Assembly (NCBI RefSeq): GCF_002246015.1
Contig: NZ_NOLJ01000004.1
Span: 269,010 to 333,009, forward strand
DNA: 64,000 bases
Reading direction: 5' to 3'
Source of the DNA: Nostoc sp. 'Peltigera membranacea cyanobiont' 210A
Lineage (GTDB): Bacteria; Cyanobacteriota; Cyanobacteriia; Cyanobacteriales; Nostocaceae
The notes under the pieces are model-generated. The model was not told the origin of the DNA. It searched no databases and saw only the letters and a list, made by a program, of their open reading frames with translations. Position 1 is the first letter of the stretch. Each line of letters opens with the position of its first letter. The translations under genes and the position numbers were made by a program. Positions 19,017-28,024 of the stretch are shown here, piece by piece.

Positions 19017-20069
19017 TTAGTTGAGATTGTTTGACGAGTAGTTGAGCTGTTTGACTGTCTCGAAAAAGAAAGCAACATTCTCTTCTGGAGTGTTCGGTAA
19101 AATCCCGTGACCGAGATTGAGGATGTGCTTCTGATTCCCCGCTTTGCGGATCGTGTCCAGAATGCGATCGCGGATTAGTTCTTTAGTACCGAACAACACG
19201 CACGGATCGATATTTCCTTGCACTCCAATATTTGCGCCGAGTCGCTGCCGCGCTACTGCCATATCTACAGTCCAGTCTACGCTAATGATATCGACACCCG
19301 ATTGCGCCATTAACTCTAGGATTCCAGCACTGTTGTTGATATACAAAATCAGTGGCGTGTCCGGGTGCGTTGCTTTCACCTGTTGCACGACTCGTTGCAG
19401 GTAAGGTAGAGAAAACGTTTGGAAATCTTCAGGGCTGAGTTGTCCCGCCCAAGAGTCAAACAGTTGCACGATTTGCGCACCGGCATCAATTTGGTAACGA
19501 GCGTAAACTGCGATCGCATCTGCCAGTTTCCCTAAAAATTGATGCAGCATGGCAGGTTGGCAGAAAGCCATCCTTTTGATAATGGCGTAGTCTTTCGAGC
19601 TTTTACCTTCAATTGCATAGGCAGCTAGCGTCCAAGGAGCGCCCACAAAGCCCAAGACGGTAGCTTGACCGTTAACTTCTTGGCGTAGCGTCTTCAGAAT
19701 TTGCTGCACGAAGGGTAAAGAAGCTTCGGGATCGAGGTCAGTCAGCGCTTCAATTTGTGCTTGTGTGCGGATTGGCTGCTCGAATATTGGCCCTTTACTT
19801 TCGATAATGTCAAACGAGATACCCATACCAGGCAACGGCGTGAGGATATCTGAGAACATGATCACCCCATCGGGTTGGAAGGCACGGAAAGGTTGCAGCG
19901 AGATTTCCACGGCTAGATCGGGGTTCTCGGAGCGATCGCGGAACGAAGGATACTTCTGACGCAAATCTCGATAAACTTTCATGTAGCGACCTGCTTGGCG
20001 CATCACCCATACCGGAGGGCGATCGAGTACCTCACCTCGCGCCGCTTGCAGTAACGTATAATTCCCCAT
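19017..20069 (-). CDS. hemE: Uroporphyrinogen decarboxylase
   Basis: From the start at 20069 the product is 350 residues, the family norm. GGAG lies seven bases upstream of that ATG; a longer frame to 20129 has no such signal. The enzyme removes four acetate carboxylates to give coproporphyrinogen. Seen are the [14 protein letters not shown] signature, the substrate Asp in [25 protein letters not shown] and [11 protein letters not shown]. It heads the tight hemE-hemC pair in the tetrapyrrole cluster. Confidence 0.95.
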   Translation of the reverse strand: MGNYTLLQAARGEVLDRPPVWVMRQAGRYMKVYRDLRQKYPSFRDRSENPDLAVEISLQPFRAFQPDGVIMFSDILTPLPGMGISFDIIESKGPIFEQPIRTQAQIEALTDLDPEASLPFVQQILKTLRQEVNGQATVLGFVGAPWTLAAYAIEGKSSKDYAIIKRMAFCQPAMLHQFLGKLADAIAVYARYQIDAGAQIVQLFDSWAGQLSPEDFQTFSLPYLQRVVQQVKATHPDTPLILYINNSAGILELMAQSGVDIISVDWTVDMAVARQRLGANIGVQGNIDPCVLFGTKELIRDRILDTIRKAGNQKHILNLGHGILPNTPEENVAFFFETVKQLNYSSNNLN

Positions 20070-20199
20070 ACATTTCTCCCTGGATTTAATAATTGTCATT
20101 TCAAGAATTTGGGATTTGCAACAATCCAATCTTGTGGGGTGGGCATCTTGCTCATTGGTGTCAAGTTAAGCCGAAAACTATATCGGACAGGCGTTTTGC

Positions 20200-20315
20200 A
20201 AATCCCTCACGCCCTCATCCCCTAACCCCTTCTCCCTTGGGAGAAGGGGAACTTGAATGTCTAGTGTCTAGCTCCCCTCTCCCCAAGGGAGAGGGGCTGG
20301 GGGTGAGGGCAAAAC
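20200..20315. repeat. Inverted repeat of CCCTCATCCCC / GGGGTGAGGG type
   Basis: Two nested inverted repeats (CTTCTCCCTTGGGAGAAG and CCCTCTCCCCAAGGGAGAGGG) inside larger arms CCCTCA...TGAGGG make a long hairpin in the 350-bp gap between the Rieske gene and hemE. This is a widespread bacterial intergenic repeat type. It could attenuate transcription between the two genes. Confidence 0.6.
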
Positions 20316-20417
20316 ATTTTCACCAAGCGGGTTTAGCGTTAAGTTGACACCTATGGCATCTTGCCCGCCCTAGTTATGCGAACTCTAAATTTAGTTCTTC
20401 AATAAGACAGAAGCTGT

Positions 20418-21512
20418 TCATGAGCGATCGCCCACTATGGCTGAAACAAACCATTCTGTTTTCTCAGGAGAAGGTGGCATTAAATTTCCGTTCGAGTTGT
20501 CTGATTGATTCTGATAAGGTTTCATACCCCATCCCATAGCCAAACATTTTTGCCGAAGTTTGCGATAAGCAACAGATAAGTTATCGCAAGGAACGTGAAC
20601 TTCGTCTGACAACTTATCCGGGACTGCCATCGGATATTCGGACTCAACCACTCCCTTATCTTCCATCACAACTTTGTAAGCTGCCCGCTGAAATATGCCA
20701 TCGGCCCAAGGGAAAGTTAAAAAACTGCGAAACTGAATTCGCTTGGTAATAGTGGTGCGATCGTCAACAGGAACATGGACAGTAAAATTAACCAGCTTGC
20801 CACGACCGAAGTCAACCACTAACCGAGTGATATTGGGCATATAAAAGCCTAGAGTCACCTTCACATTGGCTTTCAATGGGCGAAACACAAAGGCGAAAAG
20901 GTCTTTTGCTTTGGTGTAATCTCTGACATTAACTTTGGCGTGGCCCTCCCACTCCCCTACATTCAGCTCGTAATCTTCCATTTTTTGCTCTAATGCAAAC
21001 CCATTGCCGAAGGACTTGGAATGAATAATAGATACGTGAGACATATCCATATCATTCTCTAGGGTGCGGGTGTAGTGAGCATTCAGTTCGTATTCAAAGA
21101 AAATTTTCTGTAGGCTTGGGTCTTCAAATTCTGGTAAGGGTGGGATTGGCGGACGCTCTTCTTCTGGTAAGTCTCCATAAAATAGCCAGATAAAACCGTA
21201 TTTTTCCTGTATTGGATAGCTATCTACGCGAGCATTCTTGGGAATAGGAATTCCGGGTTGATTAGCAGGAATATTAATACATTTTCCATCTGCTTGAAAC
21301 TTCCAGGCATGATAGGGGCAATGGATACAATCATCTTTTACCCAACCGAGAGATAAGGCAGCACCACGATGGGGACACCGATCTTGGAGAGCTATCAGTT
21401 GTCCTTTAGCGTTACGGTAGAAGACAAATTTCTGATTTAATATCCGAACTTGCTTGGGCTTTGTAGTAACGGCGGTGCTGAACTCACAAGCGTACCAGAA
21501 GTTTTTTAACAT
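20418..21512 (-). CDS. Rieske non-haem iron oxygenase (PaO/Tic55/vanillate-demethylase-like)
   Basis: A 364-residue oxygenase alpha subunit. The Rieske 2Fe-2S ligands are Cys46-x-His48 and Cys65-x2-His68 (RCPHRGA, CIHCPYHAW). The mononuclear iron site is in ENDMDMSHVSIIH, with Asp156, His159 and His164 as likely ligands. Such enzymes hydroxylate or demethylate rings using electrons from a ferredoxin; in phototrophs close relatives act on chlorophyll derivatives (pheophorbide a oxygenase, chlorophyllide a oxygenase). Lying between hemA and hemE, it is a strong candidate for oxidising a porphyrinoid periphery. No transmembrane segment is obvious, unlike plant PaO. The exact substrate is not known. 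Confidence 0.88.
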   Translation of the reverse strand: MLKNFWYACEFSTAVTTKPKQVRILNQKFVFYRNAKGQLIALQDRCPHRGAALSLGWVKDDCIHCPYHAWKFQADGKCINIPANQPGIPIPKNARVDSYPIQEKYGFIWLFYGDLPEEERPPIPPLPEFEDPSLQKIFFEYELNAHYTRTLENDMDMSHVSIIHSKSFGNGFALEQKMEDYELNVGEWEGHAKVNVRDYTKAKDLFAFVFRPLKANVKVTLGFYMPNITRLVVDFGRGKLVNFTVHVPVDDRTTITKRIQFRSFLTFPWADGIFQRAAYKVVMEDKGVVESEYPMAVPDKLSDEVHVPCDNLSVAYRKLRQKCLAMGWGMKPYQNQSDNSNGNLMPPSPEKTEWFVSAIVGDRS

Positions 21513-21552
21513 ACTTACTTCCTGCTATTGCTATTAAGAATCATGGATTTTC

Positions 21553-23007
21553 TTAAGTTACGCTTTGAGCAATAACTTCTTCAACTTTTGCATGGACTTC
21601 AATACTTTCAATTCTCATTTGAGCAACTTTGAAATGTTCCCGGTTCACTTGAGCAACATTGATGTTTTTTGCTGCTATCTCTACGGTGCTTATTGATAGG
21701 GAGGATGTTTGGGCAACAAAACTAGATTGCACCTCTGGCGTATCTAGATTAAACAACTCTTGCAGAACTTGGAGGACAAGGCGTTGAGCTTCTACATCTC
21801 GCTGTGTCCGCAGTTGCACCATCGGTTCGTGGAGAATTTTGTTGATAATCCTTTGAGTTAAGGCTTCGACGGCTTCTTGATGTTTTTTAGCAAAATCAGA
21901 TCCCATACGGGACAAAGCTTTTTCTAACTCTTGTTCGCGAATTTTTTCGAGTTTGTCCCGTAAACAGCTAATAATGGAAACGGTTTCTCGCGATCGCAAC
22001 CAAGTTTGAAATGCGTCTAAATCCTCTTGGATTAATGCTTGCGCTTCTATTGCCATTTGCCGACGACTTTCTTGATTCTGGGCAACGACGGTTTTTAAAT
22101 CATCAACATTAAACACTCGCACGTGAGGTAACTCATTAACGTCCGCATCAACGTTACGAGGCACTGAAATATCGACCAGCATCAAAGGCTGTTCGGGTTG
22201 CAATGCAGCTTTGAGTTTGGCTTTATCGAGTAAGGGTTCAACTGAAGCAGTGCTAGTAAAGACCAAATCCGCAGCTGCCACTAATGACATCAATTCAGCG
22301 AGGGGATAATATTGTACTCCAGCATCACTAAATTGATTCGCCAATTCCTCAGCTCGTTCGATGGAACGATTGACAATTGAAATTTGAGTTGCGCCTTTAG
22401 AGATTAGATGTTGCACCAGTCGCCGAGCCATGTTGCCAGCGCCGACAATTGTCACTCGGCAAGCCGATAACTTCTCTACTTTGATTTGGGCTAATTCGAC
22501 TGCCGCAGAGCTAACCGAAACTGCACCCGTACCGATTGATGTCTGCGTTCTCACCCGCTTTGCAGTGGTAACGGCTTGCTTGAACAACTGATTGAGGATG
22601 CGTTCGCCCTGATTGTATTGCTGAACCAGTTGGAAGGCGTGTTTGACTTGAGCCAGAATTTGTCCTTCTCCCAACACCAAGCTATCCAAACCGGAAGCAA
22701 CTTGCATCAAATGTTTAACAGCATCTTGCTGTAACAGAGTAAACAAGTATTGATGCAAGTCTGAAAAAGGCAGTTTACTGTACTCGCAAAGAAACTCTGT
22801 CACCTCTTGAGCTGCCCGATCTATCTTGTTTACAACTACGTAAATTTCTAAACGATTACAAGTGCTAAGAATGGCAGCTTCTTCAATGTGAGAGTATTTA
22901 CACAGCTGGGCGATCGCGTTTTCAATTCGTTCTTCTGGAATACTCAGTTTTTCCCGAATTTCAACCGGAGCTGTTTTGTGACTAAGACCTACAAGTGCGA
23001 TATTCAT
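21553..23007 (-). CDS. hemA: Glutamyl-tRNA reductase with extended C-terminus
   Basis: A 484-residue enzyme reducing glutamyl-tRNA to glutamate-1-semialdehyde, the first and regulated step of tetrapyrrole synthesis. The catalytic Cys50 is in [12 protein letters not shown], the NADPH fold in [13 protein letters not shown], and the dimerisation helix follows. Cyanobacterial HemA is usually about 425-430 residues; here roughly 55 extra residues follow [12 protein letters not shown], rich in Val, Ser, Ala and Glu. An AGAGGAGG ribosome site precedes the ATG, one of the strongest in the window. It sits in the middle of the oxidative genes, so it may be a dedicated, deregulated paralogue. Confidence 0.94.
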   Translation of the reverse strand: MNIALVGLSHKTAPVEIREKLSIPEERIENAIAQLCKYSHIEEAAILSTCNRLEIYVVVNKIDRAAQEVTEFLCEYSKLPFSDLHQYLFTLLQQDAVKHLMQVASGLDSLVLGEGQILAQVKHAFQLVQQYNQGERILNQLFKQAVTTAKRVRTQTSIGTGAVSVSSAAVELAQIKVEKLSACRVTIVGAGNMARRLVQHLISKGATQISIVNRSIERAEELANQFSDAGVQYYPLAELMSLVAAADLVFTSTASVEPLLDKAKLKAALQPEQPLMLVDISVPRNVDADVNELPHVRVFNVDDLKTVVAQNQESRRQMAIEAQALIQEDLDAFQTWLRSRETVSIISCLRDKLEKIREQELEKALSRMGSDFAKKHQEAVEALTQRIINKILHEPMVQLRTQRDVEAQRLVLQVLQELFNLDTPEVQSSFVAQTSSLSISTVEIAAKNINVAQVNREHFKVAQMRIESIEVHAKVEEVIAQSVT

Positions 23008-23090
23008 GTTTCCTCCTCTGAAGTTTGTCTTCTTCTAGAGCCTCGGTCAAGTAATATGGATGGTTCTAAACAAGATAATTGAGAAGTCAC

Positions 23091-24524
23091 TTATACTGCG
23101 ATCGCAGACTTAGTAGCAACATTCTCAACGAGCTGGTTTTCCTGTGGTGCGATCTGTTCGTAATCAAAAAAGCCAGAGTTAAATATTCCTTTGGGATCGT
23201 ACTTCCTTTTCATTTGATTAACTTTTGGCCAGTAATCCCCAAATTGGCTTTGCCACTGTTGAATAGTAAAATCTATCCAGCAAGTTAGATATCTTTTTCC
23301 GCCCATCTCTAAACTCAGGTTACTGAGCTTTTTCAATTCAGCTAAGATGGGTTGAACTTGCGATTTCGGAATGCTGGGATAAATTCCAAACCCAATAATC
23401 AGTTCTTCCTCTTGCGGTAAACGAAACATCGGCATCGTGTTATTCCGGTTTACCAAGCAAAAGCAGCCCATTTGCGCTTTACTAATATCGAGAAAAGCAG
23501 GCAACTGTTTGAGAGCCGTTTCAATGTAATTTTTAGCCGATGAAGCAGGAAGAAAAACATCCATCCAAGGGTGAGCGATATCCTTGCTATCTACTTGAAT
23601 CATCGGTTCGATGAATTGTGCAAATCCCAAGTCTTCAGTATGGATATGACGGTAAAAATTTAAGCCAGTAAGGATTTCTTTGTCATCAATAGCCTCAAGA
23701 GAATTTGCTTCAACAGTAATCCGCAACGTGTAAAACCATTGAATCAAAGGTTGCATTATTCCTGTTGCTCTGGATACTCCTTGCAAACAGGGAACTGGGA
23801 AAGATACGAGATGATCGACCCTTTGTTCGGTTACTAAAACCCGTTTGTCATCCAAAAGAGCATCTAGGTTGTCATAGAACAGCAAATACGTGCGGGTTTG
23901 GGAAGGGTAAACTTTGAGTTTGTGCTGAACTTGGGTAATAATTCCAAACTGACCGTAACCGCAAAGTACGTGATTAAAAAGTTCGCTGTTTTCTTCAGGC
24001 GAACACCAGAGAATATCACCTTCTGCGGTTACGACTTCTACACCAAGACAATTATCAGCTTGATTTCCGTAACGAAAAGAGGCTGCACCTATACCACCCG
24101 CAGAATGAGTTCCTCCTACAGAAACACCAAAATAATTGGTTAATACGGGAGGAACTAAACCATCAGGAATACAAGCATCGATTACTTGATTCCAAGAAGT
24201 CCCCGTATCAGCTTTAAACCAGAGTTGGTCTTTTTGGATATCTCGAATTTTATCGAGATTCCTCATATTTAAAACGATTCCATCTTGGTTTAAAGATTGA
24301 CCGCCTAACGAATGTCCCGCAGCGCGTGAAGAAACTACTAATTCTTTTTGAGCGGCATATTTGACAGTTTGGGCAATATCGTTAGCGTTTTGAGGAGTGA
24401 CAACAACTTGAGGAGACTTTTGAAATATACCACCAAAATCTTGGGAAACTTCTGTCAAAATTTCTGAAGCGTTGCTGACTTCACCTGCAATCAAATGCTT
24501 GAGGTCTTGAACAATGCCATTCAT
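23091..24524 (-). CDS. FAD-linked oxidase, cytokinin-dehydrogenase/BBE-like
   Basis: A 477-residue flavoprotein of the PCMH/VAO fold. The FAD-binding half has VSSRAAGHSLGGQSL, where the His in GHS is the position of covalent FAD attachment in relatives, and GVSVGGTHSAGGIG. The C-terminal half resembles the cytokinin dehydrogenase substrate domain (HPWMDVFLPAS; YDPKGIFNSGFF at the end). Members dehydrogenate amines or alcohols or form rings. Its start is five bases after the stop of the preceding ATC-hydrolase-like gene, so they are co-translated. Within this cluster it is a candidate for dehydrogenating or oxygenating a pyrroline ring; that is inference. Confidence 0.85.
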   Translation of the reverse strand: MNGIVQDLKHLIAGEVSNASEILTEVSQDFGGIFQKSPQVVVTPQNANDIAQTVKYAAQKELVVSSRAAGHSLGGQSLNQDGIVLNMRNLDKIRDIQKDQLWFKADTGTSWNQVIDACIPDGLVPPVLTNYFGVSVGGTHSAGGIGAASFRYGNQADNCLGVEVVTAEGDILWCSPEENSELFNHVLCGYGQFGIITQVQHKLKVYPSQTRTYLLFYDNLDALLDDKRVLVTEQRVDHLVSFPVPCLQGVSRATGIMQPLIQWFYTLRITVEANSLEAIDDKEILTGLNFYRHIHTEDLGFAQFIEPMIQVDSKDIAHPWMDVFLPASSAKNYIETALKQLPAFLDISKAQMGCFCLVNRNNTMPMFRLPQEEELIIGFGIYPSIPKSQVQPILAELKKLSNLSLEMGGKRYLTCWIDFTIQQWQSQFGDYWPKVNQMKRKYDPKGIFNSGFFDYEQIAPQENQLVENVATKSAIAV

Positions 24525-24529
24525 AAAAG

Positions 24530-25183
24530 TTACGATCCTTTAGAAAGAGACGTTTTTAAAAGATTCATCCCAATCTGCAAGATTTTAGGAGTCAAGCGAA
24601 TCAAATCGAGAATATGAGAGAACAAGCTCGGTGTTTTTTGTGGCTTTACTTCTACCCCTTTGGCAGGTCTTTCATACTTAAACATACAAACGCAGTCACC
24701 ATCTGCCTGCTTGCTAATAATTGCGGCTTTCATCCCAGGAAATGCTCTCCTGGTTGCTTCTTGTTCCATCTCGCAAATAACTCGGCAAGGGCTTTCAAGT
24801 CCATATTCTTTAGCAATTGAAAGAACCGGGCAAACTCGTTGAATTTCTAGTGCAGCATCTTTTCCTTCTTGGGAAATATCTACGACTTGCATTTTGAAGC
24901 CCATGATCCGAAAGATCGGAATTGCATCGGTAAAGCCTTTGGCTATGGTGGTATTGTCAATGAAAGCACCCATGAACGCTTTTTGATGACCAGGGTAGGC
25001 TAACATCATTTGTTCAAAAGCTGCATCTTCTCCAATTTCATCTGACAGTTTCTTGTAGGCTGCAAATCGATTCCTAAACATACTCACTGCTTTGGAGGAA
25101 TCCATTTGCATCACATCGTTCATGGTAATGTCGCCAATACCTATAACGTTATCCATTGCCAGTTCTCCGTGTTTGTTATTCAT
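24530..25183 (-). CDS. L-2-amino-thiazoline-4-carboxylic acid hydrolase-like protein
   Basis: A 217-residue protein resembling the ATC hydrolase family. The conserved part is residues 110-175: FKMQVVDISQEGKDAALEIQRVCPVLSIAKEYG, then a CEMEQEA stretch, and GDCVCMFKYE near the end. Two cysteines (CPVL; CR-x4-E) match conserved positions. The Pseudomonas enzyme opens a thiazoline ring in cysteine synthesis, but most homologues sit in unrelated clusters with unknown roles. It is the first gene of the hemA-Rieske oxidative block and overlaps no other gene. An inverted repeat lies about 95 bp upstream. An internal ATG (codon 10) is an alternative start. Confidence 0.72.
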   Translation of the reverse strand: MNNKHGELAMDNVIGIGDITMNDVMQMDSSKAVSMFRNRFAAYKKLSDEIGEDAAFEQMMLAYPGHQKAFMGAFIDNTTIAKGFTDAIPIFRIMGFKMQVVDISQEGKDAALEIQRVCPVLSIAKEYGLESPCRVICEMEQEATRRAFPGMKAAIISKQADGDCVCMFKYERPAKGVEVKPQKTPSLFSHILDLIRLTPKILQIGMNLLKTSLSKGS

Positions 25184-25277
25184 TTAAATGACCTAAAAAA
25201 ACGAGCTAATCAATGGCTGATTACTGCTAAATTTCAGACAGTGATCGCCATAAACTTTTTTGCTACTAGAATCCTAC

Positions 25278-25308
25278 GATTGACAATATAAACAGCAATT
25301 TGTCAATC
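25278..25308. promoter_or_regulatory. Inverted repeat GATTGACAA-N13-TTGTCAATC
   Basis: Perfect 9-bp arms separated by 13 bp, about 95 bp upstream of the ATC-hydrolase-like gene. On the minus strand the arm contains a consensus -35 hexamer TTGACA, so a regulator binding here could control the promoter of the tetrapyrrole cluster's oxidative block. Function is inferred from position and symmetry only. Confidence 0.45.
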
Positions 25309-25695
25309 AATTCTTTGGTATCCTGCTCAATCACTTTCTCTTATCCCTACTAATTCAGGGATAGCATGTCCTTGGTGATTCAGGACTAGTATGAATTGAA
25401 CTCCATAAGTATAGTAAAATGATCGTCAACGTTAGGTATCTGCTAGCAAACATACACAGGAATACAATGTCAACTTCTTGCATCTGCTTGATGGAGAGAT
25501 GACTCAACCATTTAACTTGGAAAAACTTGCTAATTTCAGTTTTGAAGTTGGCGAATTCAGTTGAGTTAGACCAGCGAAATAATTGGTTAATTTTTAGCAA
25601 AATACTTGTCGGCAATTTTTCCATAAACACCTTGTTACTTCCTATTTAGAGGCTATCTCTAAAGAAATGTAAAGAGTAAAAATTAGGCGATTATT

Positions 25696-25810
25696 ATACC
25701 ATTTCACTCAATTCTTGATACAAATTACTTTTCTTACTTTCCCTAGCTCAAGAGCCTGCCCTGCTCAAGAACAGGCTGCCATCTGTATCAATCTTCAGGT
25801 GAAACGGTAT
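25696..25810. mobile_element. MITE-like element with ATACC[AG]TTTCAC termini
   Basis: Left end TACCATTTCACTCAATTCTTGATACA and right end, read in reverse, TACCGTTTCACC-x5-GATTGATACA match with few mismatches over about 28 bp. The interior has an AGCCTG/CAGGCT hairpin. It lies downstream of hemF copy 2. The rest of the 868-bp gap (25184-26051) holds the inverted repeat at 25278 and a 91-codon open frame that I do not believe is a gene. Confidence 0.55.
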
Positions 25811-26051
25811 TAGCCCTCTTTTTATCACTTTGGGAGAACCCAATCAATGAAAGCCTTTCAGAGCTTTAATCTCCAGGTTTTGGTTACAAATTTTAGTTCC
25901 TGTTAGAAAATAAACACTCAAAGCTTGACTCGATGAAAGTTTCGGAATCTTGCTTCGATTATTGTTTTCCGAGAGTAACAAAACAGGGTTAGGATTTGGG
26001 TAGCCAACATTTTTGATCGGCTGCTGTTTTCAAATCTGTTCTTGACCGTCT

Positions 26052-27056
26052 TTACACCCATTCCTGGGGATTTCTCAGTACCTCTAGAAGCTTTGCTTCT
26101 TGGCTATCAGCCGTGGGTTGATCATTATAGTTCCAAAAAGCTTCTCCAGGCATACAATTAAGAACACTTTGTGTACTCACGATGCCGCTTTCCAATCCGA
26201 ATCGAACACCTCTGTCATGCAGTAGAATAAATTCGGCATAACGTCCGCGTCTGATGCGCTGCCAATATTTCTCCTGTTCCGTAAACTCCATATCCTTACG
26301 TTGTTTGACAATCGGAAAATAAGCAGGGATGAAAGCTTCAGAACAAGTTTTTACGAAGGAAAGTAGAGTTTCGACATCGGAATGTTGTAAATTGTCAAAG
26401 AAGATTCCACCTACACCTCTACACTCACTGCGATGAGGAAGATAAAAGTATTCATCACACCACTTTTTCAAGCGTGGATAGAGTTCTAAATCGTGCCGAT
26501 CGCAAGCTGCTTTATGTACTTGATGAAAATGAACTGCATCTTCTTCAAATAAGTAAATTGGTGTTAAATCACCTCCACCGCCAAACCACCAAGAACCAGG
26601 TTCAGTGCCATCACCCAATTGGAAGTAGCGATAGTTAACGTGTGCTGTCGGTATCATTGGATTAGATCCATTAATGACAACACTGGTACTCGTAGCGAAA
26701 AAAGAAGTACCTTTTTGATCTGGCGTTATAGTTGTTGGGTCTGCCATCACAACATCCGATCCTCGGAAAGTCACACCAGGAGGTAACTCACCCTGCATCG
26801 ATACGTAGTTGATACCTACTTTTTCAAATACATTGCCGTTCCGCAGCGACTTGTCGATATATATAGCACCATTACTGTTTTCACCTTGTACCCATTGGCC
26901 TCTTTCATCTCTTGTCCAGCGTTGTTCGTCAAGTTTACTTCCATCTATTTCCTCAATAGTTTGGCAAACATTATCGAACATATCTAGCAAAAAACTTTCA
27001 ACTCTATTACTAATTGGTGGTTGCTTGACTGCTGGGTTTTCAAGAATTTGAACCAT
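26052..27056 (-). CDS. Divergent HemF paralogue (coproporphyrinogen oxidase-like, copy 2)
   Basis: A 334-residue HemF-fold protein. It retains [60 protein letters not shown] and RRGRYAEFILLHDRGVRFGL. However, the glycine-arginine loop that reads GGGGRSRV in copy 1 is replaced here by a GENSNGAIY segment, and the N-terminal part is otherwise divergent. HemF normally makes two vinyls from propionates; a paralogue with this loop changed may have altered regiochemistry or a different macrocycle substrate. It is the most upstream gene of the cluster, isolated by long gaps and flanked by two MITE-like elements. Confidence 0.85.
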   Translation of the reverse strand: MVQILENPAVKQPPISNRVESFLLDMFDNVCQTIEEIDGSKLDEQRWTRDERGQWVQGENSNGAIYIDKSLRNGNVFEKVGINYVSMQGELPPGVTFRGSDVVMADPTTITPDQKGTSFFATSTSVVINGSNPMIPTAHVNYRYFQLGDGTEPGSWWFGGGGDLTPIYLFEEDAVHFHQVHKAACDRHDLELYPRLKKWCDEYFYLPHRSECRGVGGIFFDNLQHSDVETLLSFVKTCSEAFIPAYFPIVKQRKDMEFTEQEKYWQRIRRGRYAEFILLHDRGVRFGLESGIVSTQSVLNCMPGEAFWNYNDQPTADSQEAKLLEVLRNPQEWV

Positions 27057-27384
27057 GACAACTGACCTCGTTGTGACTAAATAGTTATTTGCAAAAAAGG
27101 AATTTTGGAATCTAGAAAAATTGGAAGTTGCTTCTCAACCTTTCATCTTGAGGTTTCATTGATTAAGTATGTTTGCTTTGTAGCAAAAGTCTGGGAAGGA
27201 AAGAGCTAGCATTTCGCGTTAATTACTTTTGGTTTTCGCGTTACCTAAGTCCTTTCGCTATCTATCTTTTTACTTTAGTCAGGTTTTTACTAGTGAAGAT
27301 ATAGAATTTTAGGAAAATTATAAATAAAATATTAAAAACGTCACTGCCTAGTTAAGAGAAGAAAAATAGGATCACTTCAATAAC

Positions 27385-27519
27385 TACAGCAGTTTGCAGC
27401 TAAATGAGGTACAGAACCAAGGAAGGATTCACAAATCAAATTATTCTTCTCCCTCCTGCCTCCTGCCTCCTGCCTCAAAACCAGTGACTTTGTACCTCAT
27501 GCAAAAGAAAACTGCTGTA
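27385..27519. mobile_element. MITE-like element with TACAGCAGTTT termini
   Basis: TACAGCAGTTTGCAGC-x4-ATGAGGTACA on the left pairs with TGTACCTCATGCAAAAG-x3-ACTGCTGTA on the right as imperfect 28-bp inverted ends. CTCCTGC heptamers fill the centre. It lies upstream of hemF copy 2. The remaining parts of the 27057-28024 gap are AT-rich and show no gene. Confidence 0.55.
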
Positions 27520-28024
27520 TAACCAGTCACACTTCAAATCAGTGTTTGATATTATTTTGACTTAACTAAAAAATAAGTTATTTTTAGCTAATATTTAACT
27601 TAAGCATAATCAATATCTCAGTCTTTAGATAGAAGACAGACTATTCTTGTAAATTATTGGTGTTTGTACTATTTTTTTAGCTTTTTCAAGATTCGAGACT
27701 TCCAGAAAATAAAATATACAATTTATTGAAATTATAATCATTTTAACAAGCGAAAAATATGCAAGATAAATATCTGCACTCAAGAGCAACCGCACAGGTA
27801 GCGCACCACCCGCTACGAATGAAATAAACACTTTCTTTCCCTACTCCCCATATTTCTTGAAAGTGCAGTAGGACATTGTTTTTTTAGTTAAATGTATCCA
27901 TAAAGTAAGTTTGACTGACTAACTTAACAACTGGATGCTTATCATTACCAGTCATAGTTTTAGCAAAATATAATGCTGTTTAAACCCCATCAAAAATATT
28001 TTTATTCTAAGAATTCTCTAAAAT

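Noticed and set aside
20418..21512. Chlorophyll breakdown pathway gene (PaO) as the main explanation of the cluster
   Set aside because: The surrounding genes are biosynthetic (ALA to coproporphyrinogen), and no chlorophyllase, Mg-dechelatase or bilin reductase is present.
25355..25630. 91-codon minus-strand open frame in the gap after hemF2
   Set aside because: No ribosome site, no recognisable domain and irregular composition; it lies between repeat elements and looks like chance.
27625..27831. 68-codon minus-strand open frame upstream of hemF2
   Set aside because: AT-rich and without ribosome site or family resemblance.
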